Assembly (NCBI GenBank): GCA_022360175.1
Contig: JAKSDI010000131.1
Span: 1 to 64,000 of the forward strand
Origin: Chitinophagales bacterium
GTDB taxonomy: Bacteria > Bacteroidota > Bacteroidia > Chitinophagales > Saprospiraceae
Length of the DNA stretch: 64,000 nucleotides
Reading direction: 5' to 3'
Positions 17,869-27,302 of this stretch are shown here, one piece after another. The stretch's first letter is position 1. Each line of letters begins with the position of its first letter. The translations under genes were made by a program, and so were the position numbers. Below the pieces are notes generated by a model. It saw only the letters and a list, made by a program, of their open reading frames with translations. It was not told the DNA's origin and did no database searches.

Positions 17869-19314
17869 ATGAAAAAGCTGCTCTTAGTATTTGTTCTTTT
17901 TCCTCTATTTATTCAGGCTCAGGATTGTGATTGCCTTTCCAACTTTGAATGGGTGAAGAAAACCTTTGAAGAAAATGATGCTGGCGCTCCGTATATCATT
18001 GAAAAAAAAGGAAGGGCAGCTTACGAAGCTCATAATGCTACGTTTGAGCAAGAAGTAAAAAATATAAGCAATTCACTTGAATGTACTCAAACACTATATC
18101 AGTGGTTGACTTTTTTTCGCTCTGGGCATATTGGTATTAGTAGATTAAGTCCGGGGCAGGCTTCAGGCAGTGGTGAAGCAGTTTCGGATGAAAAAATACG
18201 TGAGCAATTTGCTGATTGGGAAAAACACTTGATTGATACGACCCAGTTTCAACATTATCTTAATAGAAAAAGCCAGGTGGATTATGAGGGGATTTGGTTT
18301 TCCAACCCTTATAAAATTGGCATCCAAAAGGTAGGTGATGAGTATATTGGTTCTGTCATTGAAGCAGATGGAGTATACTGGACGGAAGGACAGGTGAAAC
18401 TTAAAATTAGCAAGAGTGGGGCAGTCACTTATTATATGAGAGATCATTCCCCAAGGGAGTTTAATGAGGCGATACTGATAGGCAATAATCATTTGCAAAT
18501 GGGATTCGTCACTTTGAACAGGCTTAATCCTGAGTTGGAGCGAGATGAAGCAGCCGAACGATACATGCAGTTGATTAGCAGTAGAGAGCCTTTCTTTGAG
18601 CAGTTGAATGAGCAAACAACTTACATTAGGATTCCTGATTTTTCCTGGTCTGAAAAAGTTAAAATTGATAGCATCATAAAAACCCACTGGGATGCTATCA
18701 TATCTGCTCCTAATATGATTATAGACTTGCGTAATAATGGCGGAGGGAGTGATGAGAGTTATTATGGATTACTACCAATCCTTTACACGAACAGAATACG
18801 AACTATTGGAATGGAACTTAGATCAACGCCTTTAAATAATCAAAGGATGCTTGATTTTATAAATGATCCCAATTATGGTTTTTCAGAGGAAGAAAAAAAG
18901 TGGGCACAGAAATCTTATGATACACTCTCGCAACATATAGGTGAATTTGTAAATCTGGATACTTCCAATGTAGAGATCAGAACTTATGATGTTGTCCATC
19001 CGTATCCCGAACAGGTAGGTATTATTATCAATGAAAATAATGGTAGCACTGCAGAGCAGTTTTTGCTTGCTGCCAAACAGAGTAAAAAAGTTAAACTATT
19101 TGGTACCACTACGGTGGGTGCATTGGATATCTCAAACATGTACTCTGTCGTTTCTCCTTGCAATGAATTTCGATTGGCTTATTGTTTGTCAAAGAGCTAC
19201 CGAATACCAGATATGGCTATTGATGATATCGGACTACAACCTGATTTCTTTATTGATAGTACGGTACCACCGCATCAATGGATTGATTTTGTGATGGAGG
19301 TGATGAAGAAATAA
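17869..19314 (+). CDS. S41 family (C-terminal processing-type) peptidase, exported
   Basis: A 481-residue protein with a signal peptide (MKKLLLVFVLFPLFIQAQ); the start at 17869 is chosen over one at 17803 for that reason. The N-terminal about 230 residues (from DCDCLSNFEWVKKTFEEND) are a Bacteroidota-type extension. The protease half contains YIRIPDFSW, IDLRNNGGGSDESY and NENNGSTAEQFLLAAKQS, with Ser in NGSTAE as the nucleophile, and FGTTTVGALDISNM. It lacks an obvious PDZ domain. Role: cleavage of exported substrates; targets unknown. The gene converges on the giant T9SS gene across a strong hairpin. Confidence 0.85.
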   Translation: MKKLLLVFVLFPLFIQAQDCDCLSNFEWVKKTFEENDAGAPYIIEKKGRAAYEAHNATFEQEVKNISNSLECTQTLYQWLTFFRSGHIGISRLSPGQASGSGEAVSDEKIREQFADWEKHLIDTTQFQHYLNRKSQVDYEGIWFSNPYKIGIQKVGDEYIGSVIEADGVYWTEGQVKLKISKSGAVTYYMRDHSPREFNEAILIGNNHLQMGFVTLNRLNPELERDEAAERYMQLISSREPFFEQLNEQTTYIRIPDFSWSEKVKIDSIIKTHWDAIISAPNMIIDLRNNGGGSDESYYGLLPILYTNRIRTIGMELRSTPLNNQRMLDFINDPNYGFSEEEKKWAQKSYDTLSQHIGEFVNLDTSNVEIRTYDVVHPYPEQVGIIINENNGSTAEQFLLAAKQSKKVKLFGTTTVGALDISNMYSVVSPCNEFRLAYCLSKSYRIPDMAIDDIGLQPDFFIDSTVPPHQWIDFVMEVMKK

Positions 19315-19319
19315 AGATT

Positions 19320-19357
19320 GGAGGATTATTGTATATTTTAACATACAATAATCCTCC
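19320..19357. terminator. Bidirectional terminator between convergent genes
   Basis: A perfect 15-bp stem: GGAGGATTATTGTAT (19320-19334) with its inverse at 19343-19357 and an 8-nt loop. It sits between the S41 peptidase stop (19314) and the giant surface-protein stop (19366). Short T-runs follow on each strand. Confidence 0.75.
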
Positions 19358-19365
19358 TTTAAGTA

Positions 19366-22300
19366 TTACCGGACTAGATGAATTTCTCCTTGATATCGTT
19401 CTGTTCGGTCATCAATTAATATCACTTCTATAATGTAGACAAAAATTCCAGGGTTTAAAGTTTGTCCTTTATGAGTTCCATCCCAGCCAATCTCTTGCCT
19501 GTTATGGAAGAAGTTATCAGCCTGATAAACTAAGCCTCCCCATCGATTGAAGATTTGGAATGTCTTGATCTGTTTTACTTCGGAAGCAGTGTAAACTTTG
19601 AAAATATCATTTTTGCCATCGCCATTGGGAGAAAAAGCATTTGGAATATATACCCTTGCTTTTTTATCAACAAACACTCTTATATCATTTTGTCCTTGAC
19701 AGCCAGTACTATCTCTGGCAATAAGAGTATAGCTGGTTGATGTACTTGGCATCGCAGTTACATACAGGCAATCTGGACAATCCAACCATCTCGATGGTTC
19801 CCAATTAAAGAATGCAGGTTTGCCAGACAAAATGCTTGGATGAAGGCGTACACTATCACCTAAATGTATAGTAATATCTTGTGGCAATTCAACAATGATG
19901 GGTTCGGGTTCTTCTATGAATAGTGTGAAAGATGTATCACACTGTTTACTATCTCGGAGGTAAACCGTATACTCACCAGCAATGAGGTTAGCGAATAAGT
20001 TTTCAGACTGATAGTTGATACCATCCAGGCTATATTCATAAGGAGGGCTACCTCCATTTGCATTGAATACGGTGATGGCACCATCATCCTCTCCATAACA
20101 ACTTACGGATAATGCATCTACATCTGCTCCCGTTAAAGGGATAACGTCATAAACAGTACCTATACCAACACTTTGACAACCAAAAGCACCTGTTACGGTC
20201 ACATAGTATTGTCCTATACCAAGATCAGTAGCTGTTTGCCCAGTTTGCCCGTTACTCCACTGGAATTGGAAAGGAGGACTACCGCCCTCAACTTCTACTG
20301 TAAGCTCTCCACTTTTAGAACCACAATGAAGTCCTCCATCAGGAATATTGAGTATGGCGGTATCAACTACTACCAAATAAATATTATGCGTAGAATCGCA
20401 GCCTCCATAAGATGATGAAGTTTCTGAATATAGACCAGTTTCACTGGTTGGGATACCAAAGATATCAACCGTTTCGCCTTCACAAGCTTGTAGGGTTTCG
20501 TAAGTTTGGATGTCTCCCATTTCCACAACTGTAATGATTACTGTAGAATCACAGCCTTCAGAAGTGCTAAAGATGAATGTGCTGGTAGAATTAGGAGCTA
20601 ACTCCTGACCATTATAAAGATAAGGTTCTTCAAAGCAGGTCTCTACTTCTAATACAGATAGAGCCGTATCCAATTGCCCCACATTGATTAGTACCGTAGA
20701 GTCACAACCATTAGCAGCGGTAAAGCTGAAAGTTTGGGCATCGCCAGGTTCAAGAATCGCTCCGTTGTAGTTTATTGAGTTGCCATAGCATACTGTAGTA
20801 TCAATAGTAATAAAGAAAGTATCGAGTGGAGCGACATTCATCAGCACCGTAGAGTCACAACCATTAGCAGCGGTAAAGCTAAATGATTGGGTATCGCCAG
20901 GTTCAAGAATTGCTCCGTTGTAGTTGATTGAGTTGCCATAGCATATTGCAGTATCAATAGTAATAAAAAAAGTATCGAGTGGTAGGACATTAATTAGTAC
21001 CGTAGAATCACAGCCATTGCTAGCAATAAAATTAAACTCCTGTAAATCTCCTGGTAGTAAAGTAGTGCCTCCATATTCTAAGTTACTTCCTGCGCAAATA
21101 GTAGTATCGATTACCGTATAGAAGGTATCCAATGCTAGTGCAGTTATGTTTATGGTAGAATCACAGCCTTCCGATGAAGTGTAGAATAGGGTATTCGTAT
21201 CACCAGGCAAATAAATATCCCCATGATATTCAACGCTATCACCCAGGCATATTCCTAAATCAATTGCCATGTAAAAAGTATCTAATCCAGTTACATTAAC
21301 AATCAATTCACTGCCATTCATTAAGATTAAAGTATCCATAGTGTTGGCATAGACTACTTGTCCTTCGATAAGGATAGAATCGCCAAGGCAAAGTGTCGTG
21401 TCTAAACCTGTCATGCAATCCTCTACATTTACCGTAAGGCTATCTAGGCTCACACAGCCATAGGCATTACTTACGACCAACTCATAGGTAGTAGTGGTGG
21501 TTGGGCTAGCTATTACAGCAGGGCAATTGTTACAATTTAGAGTATTAGATGGGGACCACTCATAAGTATAGGATGGGTCATCTAAGGTACTCAATAAGAC
21601 AGATGTCCCAGAGCAGATAGTAGTGTCTTGCCCTAAGGTAATCAAGACTTCATCTTCTAGAATAATATTAATAGTATCGCTGGAAACATGGCCACAAAGA
21701 GTAGTGCCTATTACCCAATAAGTGCCTGCTTCAAATGCGGTATAGTTAGATGCTGTCGAACCATCTTGCCATACATAAGATTCAAAATCAGGGCCCGCAT
21801 CTAAATAAAATACACCATTTTCACAGATAGTCGTATCAGGCCCTAAGTCAATGCTTGGAGTTGGCAATTCATAAACAGCACTGTCAATGTTATTGATATA
21901 ATCACATTCAATTAAGCTTGTTAGGGGAAAATCACTTTCCAGATCGAGAGGAAGAGGTAAAGAACCATCATTATTTATCATTAAATAGATGTTTCCAACA
22001 GAATTGGATAAAGTAGCATTGAGGTTGATACAAGAGCCGGGTGTAATAAATGCAGCTAAGATAGAGCTGTTTATTATACCCGCCGATGCACTGACGGTGG
22101 GATCATCATCATAAATAGTATAGGGTATATCCGCCATTACTGTATCCTGTCCAATATTGCAAATTTGAAATTCAAATTCAATGCTATCCCCCTGACACGA
22201 TAAATCGTGGAAAATATTCGTAAGATCATAGGTGTTGCCTTCACATAGTATATCGCACTCCAGGTTGAGTATATCGCCAGTTAAGGGATTAACCTGATTG

Positions 22301-25098
22301 GTTACATCTGTGAAGTTTAGTTCTGATACATTTAAATTTTCTTCAAGAGGATTCAGTATGAGGGTGGTTGCAACATCCAGGAATTCTGTGTAGATGCATT
22401 CATCTCCATCAATGGAACCATCAGAGGCCCTTGCTTTGATAATTAGAGCGTCTTCAGAGTTATTATAATATCTCGTGCGTCCCACGATATAGATATAATC
22501 ACCAGACTGGAAGAGTTGATTATCTGCATTAAAGAGAAGATCGTCATCTGTAATACCGCCATAAATTCTTGCCCAAAGTGCATTCCCCTGCTTATCGGTT
22601 TTTATGATCATCAAATCTTCATCTCCTGCTATGCCATAACCATAAAGTAGATAACCATCTGGTGTCTTTGCCATTCCATAACCCGAAAGCTCTCCTGCTA
22701 TGCCATTGACATCGTATTGGGTAGCCCATTCCACGTTGCCAGCATAATCGGTACGCAATAAGCCGCTTTTGAAATTTATCAGGGCGGTACCATTTGGAGC
22801 ACCATTAATAACAGATACAAGGCCATTATTATCATGAACCATCCCAAAAGCATATTGTCGAGCAGAGGTAAATGGATTATTGAGATAATATTTGGTCCAT
22901 TGTTCTATGCCATTTGTATTCATGGCTGTAATGCCAGCACGCATGTCATTGGTATTGCTGTATAGTGTGTAGCGTGTAGGAAGGAATAGTGTATTGCCTA
23001 CAGGTACAATATCATAAAAGGCATCACTTGCTCCAATGTCAATGTATTTGCTCCATATATAACTGCCGCTATTACGATCAAATTCTGCAATTACAGCATT
23101 TTGATTACCATCATTGCCTGTCCGGGCCCCTGCAGCAAGGTAATTGCCATTGGCTGGATTGATAGCAACACTCCATAGTCCTACTCGAGGAGAAAATTCA
23201 TTGATCCATATCATTTCAGTAGTGCTAGGATCGTATTTAAATACAAAACCGCTCCTTTCGACTCCTCCACTTTGTCCAAAACCAGTACCTATAATATAAC
23301 CTTCATCGTCTTCTATTAAAGAAAGAATACGATCCTGTCGATTGGTAATATTAAATGTTTGTTGGGAAAGGATGTTTCCATCTGTAGTCATGGTGATAAG
23401 AAGCCCTTCATTTTGGTGGTTCCCCCCAGCGTAAAGAAGGCCATTAGATGCCTGCATGATCGTACTCAGGCTTTCGCTTTGTTGTGATTGCCCCATTGCT
23501 TTGATATATGTATTCCCACAATCTGCGTAACAAGGGCAGTCATTGTCATCGCAATCTATTAAACCATCATTGTCATCATCTATGTTGTTATCGCAGATTT
23601 CACAAATTTCAGGCATGCATACGAATGAGTTTACAAGGCTTTGATTTGTTACAGGAAGTTGATATACTTCAGGCTGAATCGAATTGTCTGTATATTCAGA
23701 TAAAATAAAAGGAGAAGAAAAAGGATTTTCTATAGTTGAAGTGCTAATTTCCAGTTCATTGAAGTAATCACAATTCTGATTTAAAGTACCATCAGCATTG
23801 GCTTTTATTAATAGTGATTTTTCCCCGTTGGTATTAGTTATTGCACGGCCCACAAAAAATATTTTTCCATCTAGAGTAATTGCCTGAGAGCCTCCCCACG
23901 AATAAGTATCCTCCTGATTAGTGTTGTTACCATATGAATACCCCCAAATGGGATTACCTTGATTATCAGTTTTTATTAATAAGAGGTTTTTGTCTGTGGC
24001 ATTCGTAAAGCCATAAATAAGATATCCATCTTCATAAGTTTGTATGTCATAAAATCTAAAAGCGTTATACCCTGCTAAAGAGTAATTTTTTGCCCAAACA
24101 ATATTGCCGCCCAAATCCGTCCTGATTACTCCTGAGCTTGCGCCTGATGTCAGGCTGGTGCTATTGAGATTTCCCCAGTAAGAACTCGTAACACCTGTCT
24201 CATCTATTTCCAGGCCAGAACCGTAGGTTCTTGCAATGGTGCTACTCGAAGAAAGGTAATAATTGGACCAATCGACCTCACCTTGTAAATCCATTTTTGT
24301 TAGGGAAACCCGCATTTTATTCTGATTTTGATCGAAAGTGGATCTGCCGATTACATAAATATCATTATTGAAAAACTCTATATCCCAGAAACGGTCACTA
24401 CTTCCTCTGTCATACTGTTTTCTCCAAATAACTTCGCCTGTGTTTCGATCTAACTCAGCTATGGATGCATTATTTTCGCCTGTGTTTACGATAGCTACTC
24501 CATGGGCTATAAAATTACCGGTGGCCGGATTTAATTTGATCCTATCAAAAATCCCTGTTGTATTGAAATAGTTAATCCATACTATTTGGTTACTGATAGG
24601 GTTATAGCGGAATGCTATGGCTCCTCGGCCTGCATATCCTGCCGATACGTTATTGGCAAAACTAGTACCTACTAAGTCACCACTTGTAGGATCTTGAAAT
24701 AGATGTACGATATGATCAGGCCTATCTGTGAAATCAATTGCTCTAGACCAGATAATATCACCATTGATATCTATTTTAGTGATCATAGCCTGGTCTTCAA
24801 TATACCCTCCTACGAATAAGTTTCCATCTTCGCTTTTAGCAATCGTAATGGCTCCGGTACGTTGGTCATTAGTTGTCTCCAGGTATTCGGCGAAGGTATT
24901 ATCACAATCATTGATGATAAGCTGATTTACAGCTACAGATATGCAGGAGATATCGGTACAAAGTCCATTACCTGCTTCTAAGCATACGTTTAAATAGCCA
25001 GGGGCTGAGGTATTTGGGGAGGAGGTTTGTTTATTTGTCGAAATAGCTATCAATAGATAGAGCACGGAGAGTAATGGCAAGAAATGGAGCGTCTTCAT
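19366..25098 (-). CDS. Giant T9SS type B surface protein (gliding-motility-associated C-terminal domain)
   Basis: A 1910-residue secreted protein. A signal peptide is at about 1-22. Residues about 40-495 and 530-960 are two copies of one about 430-residue propeller-like domain (GAITIAKSEDGNLFVGGY, VIWRKQYDRGSSDRFWDIE versus LSTIMQASNGLLYAGGN, YIWSKYIDIGASDAFYDIV). Between them is a short Asp/Cys calcium-type linker (DNNIDDDNDGLIDCDD). A Cys-rich adhesive region follows, then roughly six tandem 51-residue repeats (CDSTVLINV, YNGAILEPGD), then SprB-like segments (FQFQWSNGQTG). The end is the type B sorting domain: YIPNAFSPNGDGKNDIF, FNRWGGLVY, GWDGTHKG. Likely an adhesin or surface-displayed structural protein. 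It is 75 bp downstream of the phosphatase-like gene on the same strand. Confidence 0.9.
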   Translation of the reverse strand: MKTLHFLPLLSVLYLLIAISTNKQTSSPNTSAPGYLNVCLEAGNGLCTDISCISVAVNQLIINDCDNTFAEYLETTNDQRTGAITIAKSEDGNLFVGGYIEDQAMITKIDINGDIIWSRAIDFTDRPDHIVHLFQDPTSGDLVGTSFANNVSAGYAGRGAIAFRYNPISNQIVWINYFNTTGIFDRIKLNPATGNFIAHGVAIVNTGENNASIAELDRNTGEVIWRKQYDRGSSDRFWDIEFFNNDIYVIGRSTFDQNQNKMRVSLTKMDLQGEVDWSNYYLSSSSTIARTYGSGLEIDETGVTSSYWGNLNSTSLTSGASSGVIRTDLGGNIVWAKNYSLAGYNAFRFYDIQTYEDGYLIYGFTNATDKNLLLIKTDNQGNPIWGYSYGNNTNQEDTYSWGGSQAITLDGKIFFVGRAITNTNGEKSLLIKANADGTLNQNCDYFNELEISTSTIENPFSSPFILSEYTDNSIQPEVYQLPVTNQSLVNSFVCMPEICEICDNNIDDDNDGLIDCDDNDCPCYADCGNTYIKAMGQSQQSESLSTIMQASNGLLYAGGNHQNEGLLITMTTDGNILSQQTFNITNRQDRILSLIEDDEGYIIGTGFGQSGGVERSGFVFKYDPSTTEMIWINEFSPRVGLWSVAINPANGNYLAAGARTGNDGNQNAVIAEFDRNSGSYIWSKYIDIGASDAFYDIVPVGNTLFLPTRYTLYSNTNDMRAGITAMNTNGIEQWTKYYLNNPFTSARQYAFGMVHDNNGLVSVINGAPNGTALINFKSGLLRTDYAGNVEWATQYDVNGIAGELSGYGMAKTPDGYLLYGYGIAGDEDLMIIKTDKQGNALWARIYGGITDDDLLFNADNQLFQSGDYIYIVGRTRYYNNSEDALIIKARASDGSIDGDECIYTEFLDVATTLILNPLEENLNVSELNFTDVTNQVNPLTGDILNLECDILCEGNTYDLTNIFHDLSCQGDSIEFEFQICNIGQDTVMADIPYTIYDDDPTVSASAGIINSSILAAFITPGSCINLNATLSNSVGNIYLMINNDGSLPLPLDLESDFPLTSLIECDYINNIDSAVYELPTPSIDLGPDTTICENGVFYLDAGPDFESYVWQDGSTASNYTAFEAGTYWVIGTTLCGHVSSDTINIILEDEVLITLGQDTTICSGTSVLLSTLDDPSYTYEWSPSNTLNCNNCPAVIASPTTTTTYELVVSNAYGCVSLDSLTVNVEDCMTGLDTTLCLGDSILIEGQVVYANTMDTLILMNGSELIVNVTGLDTFYMAIDLGICLGDSVEYHGDIYLPGDTNTLFYTSSEGCDSTINITALALDTFYTVIDTTICAGSNLEYGGTTLLPGDLQEFNFIASNGCDSTVLINVLPLDTFFITIDTAICYGNSINYNGAILEPGDTQSFSFTAANGCDSTVLMNVAPLDTFFITIDTTVCYGNSINYNGAILEPGDAQTFSFTAANGCDSTVLINVGQLDTALSVLEVETCFEEPYLYNGQELAPNSTSTFIFSTSEGCDSTVIITVVEMGDIQTYETLQACEGETVDIFGIPTSETGLYSETSSSYGGCDSTHNIYLVVVDTAILNIPDGGLHCGSKSGELTVEVEGGSPPFQFQWSNGQTGQTATDLGIGQYYVTVTGAFGCQSVGIGTVYDVIPLTGADVDALSVSCYGEDDGAITVFNANGGSPPYEYSLDGINYQSENLFANLIAGEYTVYLRDSKQCDTSFTLFIEEPEPIIVELPQDITIHLGDSVRLHPSILSGKPAFFNWEPSRWLDCPDCLYVTAMPSTSTSYTLIARDSTGCQGQNDIRVFVDKKARVYIPNAFSPNGDGKNDIFKVYTASEVKQIKTFQIFNRWGGLVYQADNFFHNRQEIGWDGTHKGQTLNPGIFVYIIEVILIDDRTERYQGEIHLVR
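20370..21415 (-). repeat. Tandem 153-bp (51-codon) repeats inside the giant surface gene
   Basis: Copies of a 51-codon unit encode LDTFFITIDT...GCDSTVLINV. Two neighbouring units are nearly identical in DNA: the GTCACAACCATTAGCAGCGG block begins at 20701 and again at 20854, exactly 153 bp apart. Outer units are more diverged. Confidence 0.85.
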
Positions 25099-25173
25099 TT
25101 TTTTACTAGAGTTTATTCATTAGAGAAAGTCAATACGAATATACAAAAAATGATTGCCCCACTACCAATGTAA

Positions 25174-27036
25174 TTACTTCTTCAACTCTAAGAAATCTTT
25201 CATTTTTCCATCTATATCATACATTTTAAAAGAAAGTGTGCCTGAGTGGACGTCAACTTTACAATAGTGGTTGCCGCGCTGGGTTTTAGTAGAAAACCAT
25301 GAGTGGGTAGGGGTGAAATCTTCGAGATTTCCACCACCACCACCACTTTGTATGTAGATAACACCATTTTTCTGATCTACTTGCCCATCTTTGATTGGCC
25401 ATGAACGCTCATAAGCATGCACATGTCCGTAAAAGACAATGTCTACATCAGTCGATTCGTATAAAGGCTTTAGGTCATCAAATTTGAGATCACCTTGATC
25501 GGAAATCTTACCTTTCCAGGTATCGCCATAATCGTTTTCATCAGAGGACACTGGACAATGGTGATGAGCTACTATTTTCCATTTTGCAGTAGATGCGGCT
25601 AATTGAGATTTTAACCATTTGTATTGTGCACCTCCTTTTTGGAGTGATTGATTATTGTTGCTATTGAGCATGAAAAACTCAGCATTTCCATATTTGAAGG
25701 AATAATATGCTTCCGGTGCTGGTAAGCGGTGGTAGCGCTGATACCAATAAAGGTCACTTTCACCATTGCCTGGAACCGGAAATACAGGTATTCTGCTGGC
25801 CGCAGCTGTAATGCCTGTAAAGTATTCGTAATTCCATTCGAATTTATGATTTTCCATACCTCCATCAGTGATATCTCCTAAATGCATCAGAAAATTTGGG
25901 CGTTCTTCCCAAATCATCTCACCTAAACGATGATTAATATGAGGGCGGCTTTCAGTATCTCCTATAATGCAAAATGAAAAGGCAGCACTATCTTGCACCG
26001 CAGTACCAAAAGTAAGTATACCTGAATCCATTTCACTACCATCAGTTGAAGTAGCGATTACCTGATAATAGTAAGGAGTACCTGCTTGTAGATTGTTTAA
26101 GGTAACTTCCTGGATGTAGGCAGGCTTGTTAAGTTTTACTTCCTCTTTTAATGGCCAGGTAGTCCCATATTTTATAGTAGCTGTAGCTAATCGGTCCGTT
26201 TCCCAAAGAATGTTGATACTGTTTTGGGTTGCATAGTGAAGGTAAGGGCCTGCATTAAAATGGAAGGTATCTTGAAATAAATGTCCCGCTTCAACCTTTT
26301 CCTGAAGTATTTCTAGTCGCTGCAGAATTTCATTTTCGGAGAGTGCATAATTATACAGTCGAGCCGCTTTGACCAAATTAGAAGTTTTCATGTAAGGTTC
26401 CTGAGATAGATAGCTGCTCAATTCAATTTGTACATCATCGGGCAGTAAAAGCTCACCTTGTGAAGGAGTAGTGCCTAATAATGCTCCATTTAGATATAAC
26501 TTCAGGCTATCTCCATCATAAGAGCCTACCAAATGTCCCCAATATTTTTTCCATCCTCGCTTTTTTAATTGATGGGTGATCATCTGAGATCCAGAATGCC
26601 TCGTATTCGTTTGAAAGACAACTTCATTTCCGTAATAGCCCAGCAGCCATGAAGGGGCATTTACTAGTTGTTTGCCACGAGCACTTATCATAGTGCCAAT
26701 AGGTAGGCTTACGTGATTGAGCAACCATAGTTCAATAGTAAATGTGCTTGCAGGCAGTTTAGAGGGAGTTAAAAAATCAGTGAGCCGTTCTGTGGGTTTT
26801 TGTTCATAAAAAATGATAGGTTCTCCTAGTGTTTTAAAACGCTGAAAACGACTTTTAGGAGGGACTATTTTATTACCTGGATAGTTTTCAGCATTTCTAT
26901 AAAGGGTATAGTTGGGGTGAAAAATCCAATCACCAATTATTTGCTTTTCAGAAGGTTGAGCGCCTGATAAGCCAGGAATGATTATTAATAGAAAAAGAAT
27001 TAATGAAAATTGGATAGAAGCGTTCATCGTTATCAT
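25174..27036 (-). CDS. LamG plus purple-acid-phosphatase-like metallophosphoesterase, exported
   Basis: A 620-residue protein; the start may instead be the ATG three codons in (27027). Signal peptide at about 1-26. Residues about 55-235 resemble a LamG/concanavalin-like domain (FTIELWLLNHVS, SLKLYLNGALLG). Residues about 260-345 are a fibronectin-like domain of the PAP N-terminal type (YYQVIATSTDGSE). Residues about 350-565 are a metallophosphoesterase with GDTESRPH, HLGDITDGG, PGNGE, VAHHHCP and GHVHAYER, covering all metal-ligand blocks. The usual PAP Tyr in GDxxY is Thr here. Probable phosphatase or nucleotidase on the cell surface. It is followed by the giant T9SS gene after 75 bp. Confidence 0.85.
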   Translation of the reverse strand: MITMNASIQFSLILFLLIIIPGLSGAQPSEKQIIGDWIFHPNYTLYRNAENYPGNKIVPPKSRFQRFKTLGEPIIFYEQKPTERLTDFLTPSKLPASTFTIELWLLNHVSLPIGTMISARGKQLVNAPSWLLGYYGNEVVFQTNTRHSGSQMITHQLKKRGWKKYWGHLVGSYDGDSLKLYLNGALLGTTPSQGELLLPDDVQIELSSYLSQEPYMKTSNLVKAARLYNYALSENEILQRLEILQEKVEAGHLFQDTFHFNAGPYLHYATQNSINILWETDRLATATIKYGTTWPLKEEVKLNKPAYIQEVTLNNLQAGTPYYYQVIATSTDGSEMDSGILTFGTAVQDSAAFSFCIIGDTESRPHINHRLGEMIWEERPNFLMHLGDITDGGMENHKFEWNYEYFTGITAAASRIPVFPVPGNGESDLYWYQRYHRLPAPEAYYSFKYGNAEFFMLNSNNNQSLQKGGAQYKWLKSQLAASTAKWKIVAHHHCPVSSDENDYGDTWKGKISDQGDLKFDDLKPLYESTDVDIVFYGHVHAYERSWPIKDGQVDQKNGVIYIQSGGGGGNLEDFTPTHSWFSTKTQRGNHYCKVDVHSGTLSFKMYDIDGKMKDFLELKK

Positions 27037-27101
27037 TTTGATGGCGCCAAACTATCAAAAATGAACATCAAGCCTGGAAACTGATTCTTAAGTTTCTGTA
27101 A

Positions 27102-27168
27102 ATTTTTTTGGTTGGCCCACACCATGGTGATTTTTAAAATCACCATGGTGTGGGCCAACCAAAAAAAT
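27102..27168. repeat. 67-bp perfect palindrome
   Basis: Two perfectly complementary 33-bp arms (27102-27134 and 27136-27168) meet at a single central T at 27135. Each arm runs ATTTTTTTGGTTGGCC, CACACCATGGTG, ATTTT. On both strands the T7 tract lies upstream of the stem and the A7 tract downstream, the reverse of an intrinsic terminator. It is directly followed by a GC-rich patch with a second palindrome, CCGCCCGGGCGG, at 27171-27182. It is placed between the rhomboid gene and the phosphatase gene. Confidence 0.9.
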
Positions 27169-27302
27169 GACCGCCCGGGCGGGGGGTATGCCAGGGCGGC
27201 CGGAATTAGGGGGAATTGATATTCCTTAGTCAAGGTGGGAAAAAGCTTCGTTTGCTAGGAAGATGCCCTTAGTTTTCAATTAGTTGCCTGAAGAAAAAAA
27301 AA

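Noticed and set aside
18163-18687. 174-codon minus-strand frame opposite the S41 peptidase
   Set aside because: It is a shadow of a strongly supported peptidase gene, with no signal peptide or motif.
27102-27168. Palindrome as a simple intrinsic terminator of the rhomboid gene
   Set aside because: T tract precedes and A tract follows the stem on both strands, opposite to a terminator; the stem is also far longer than usual.
27033-27233. Open frame of 66 codons across the palindrome on the minus strand
   Set aside because: It merely reads through the palindrome and the GC-rich patch; composition and lack of a start signal give no support.
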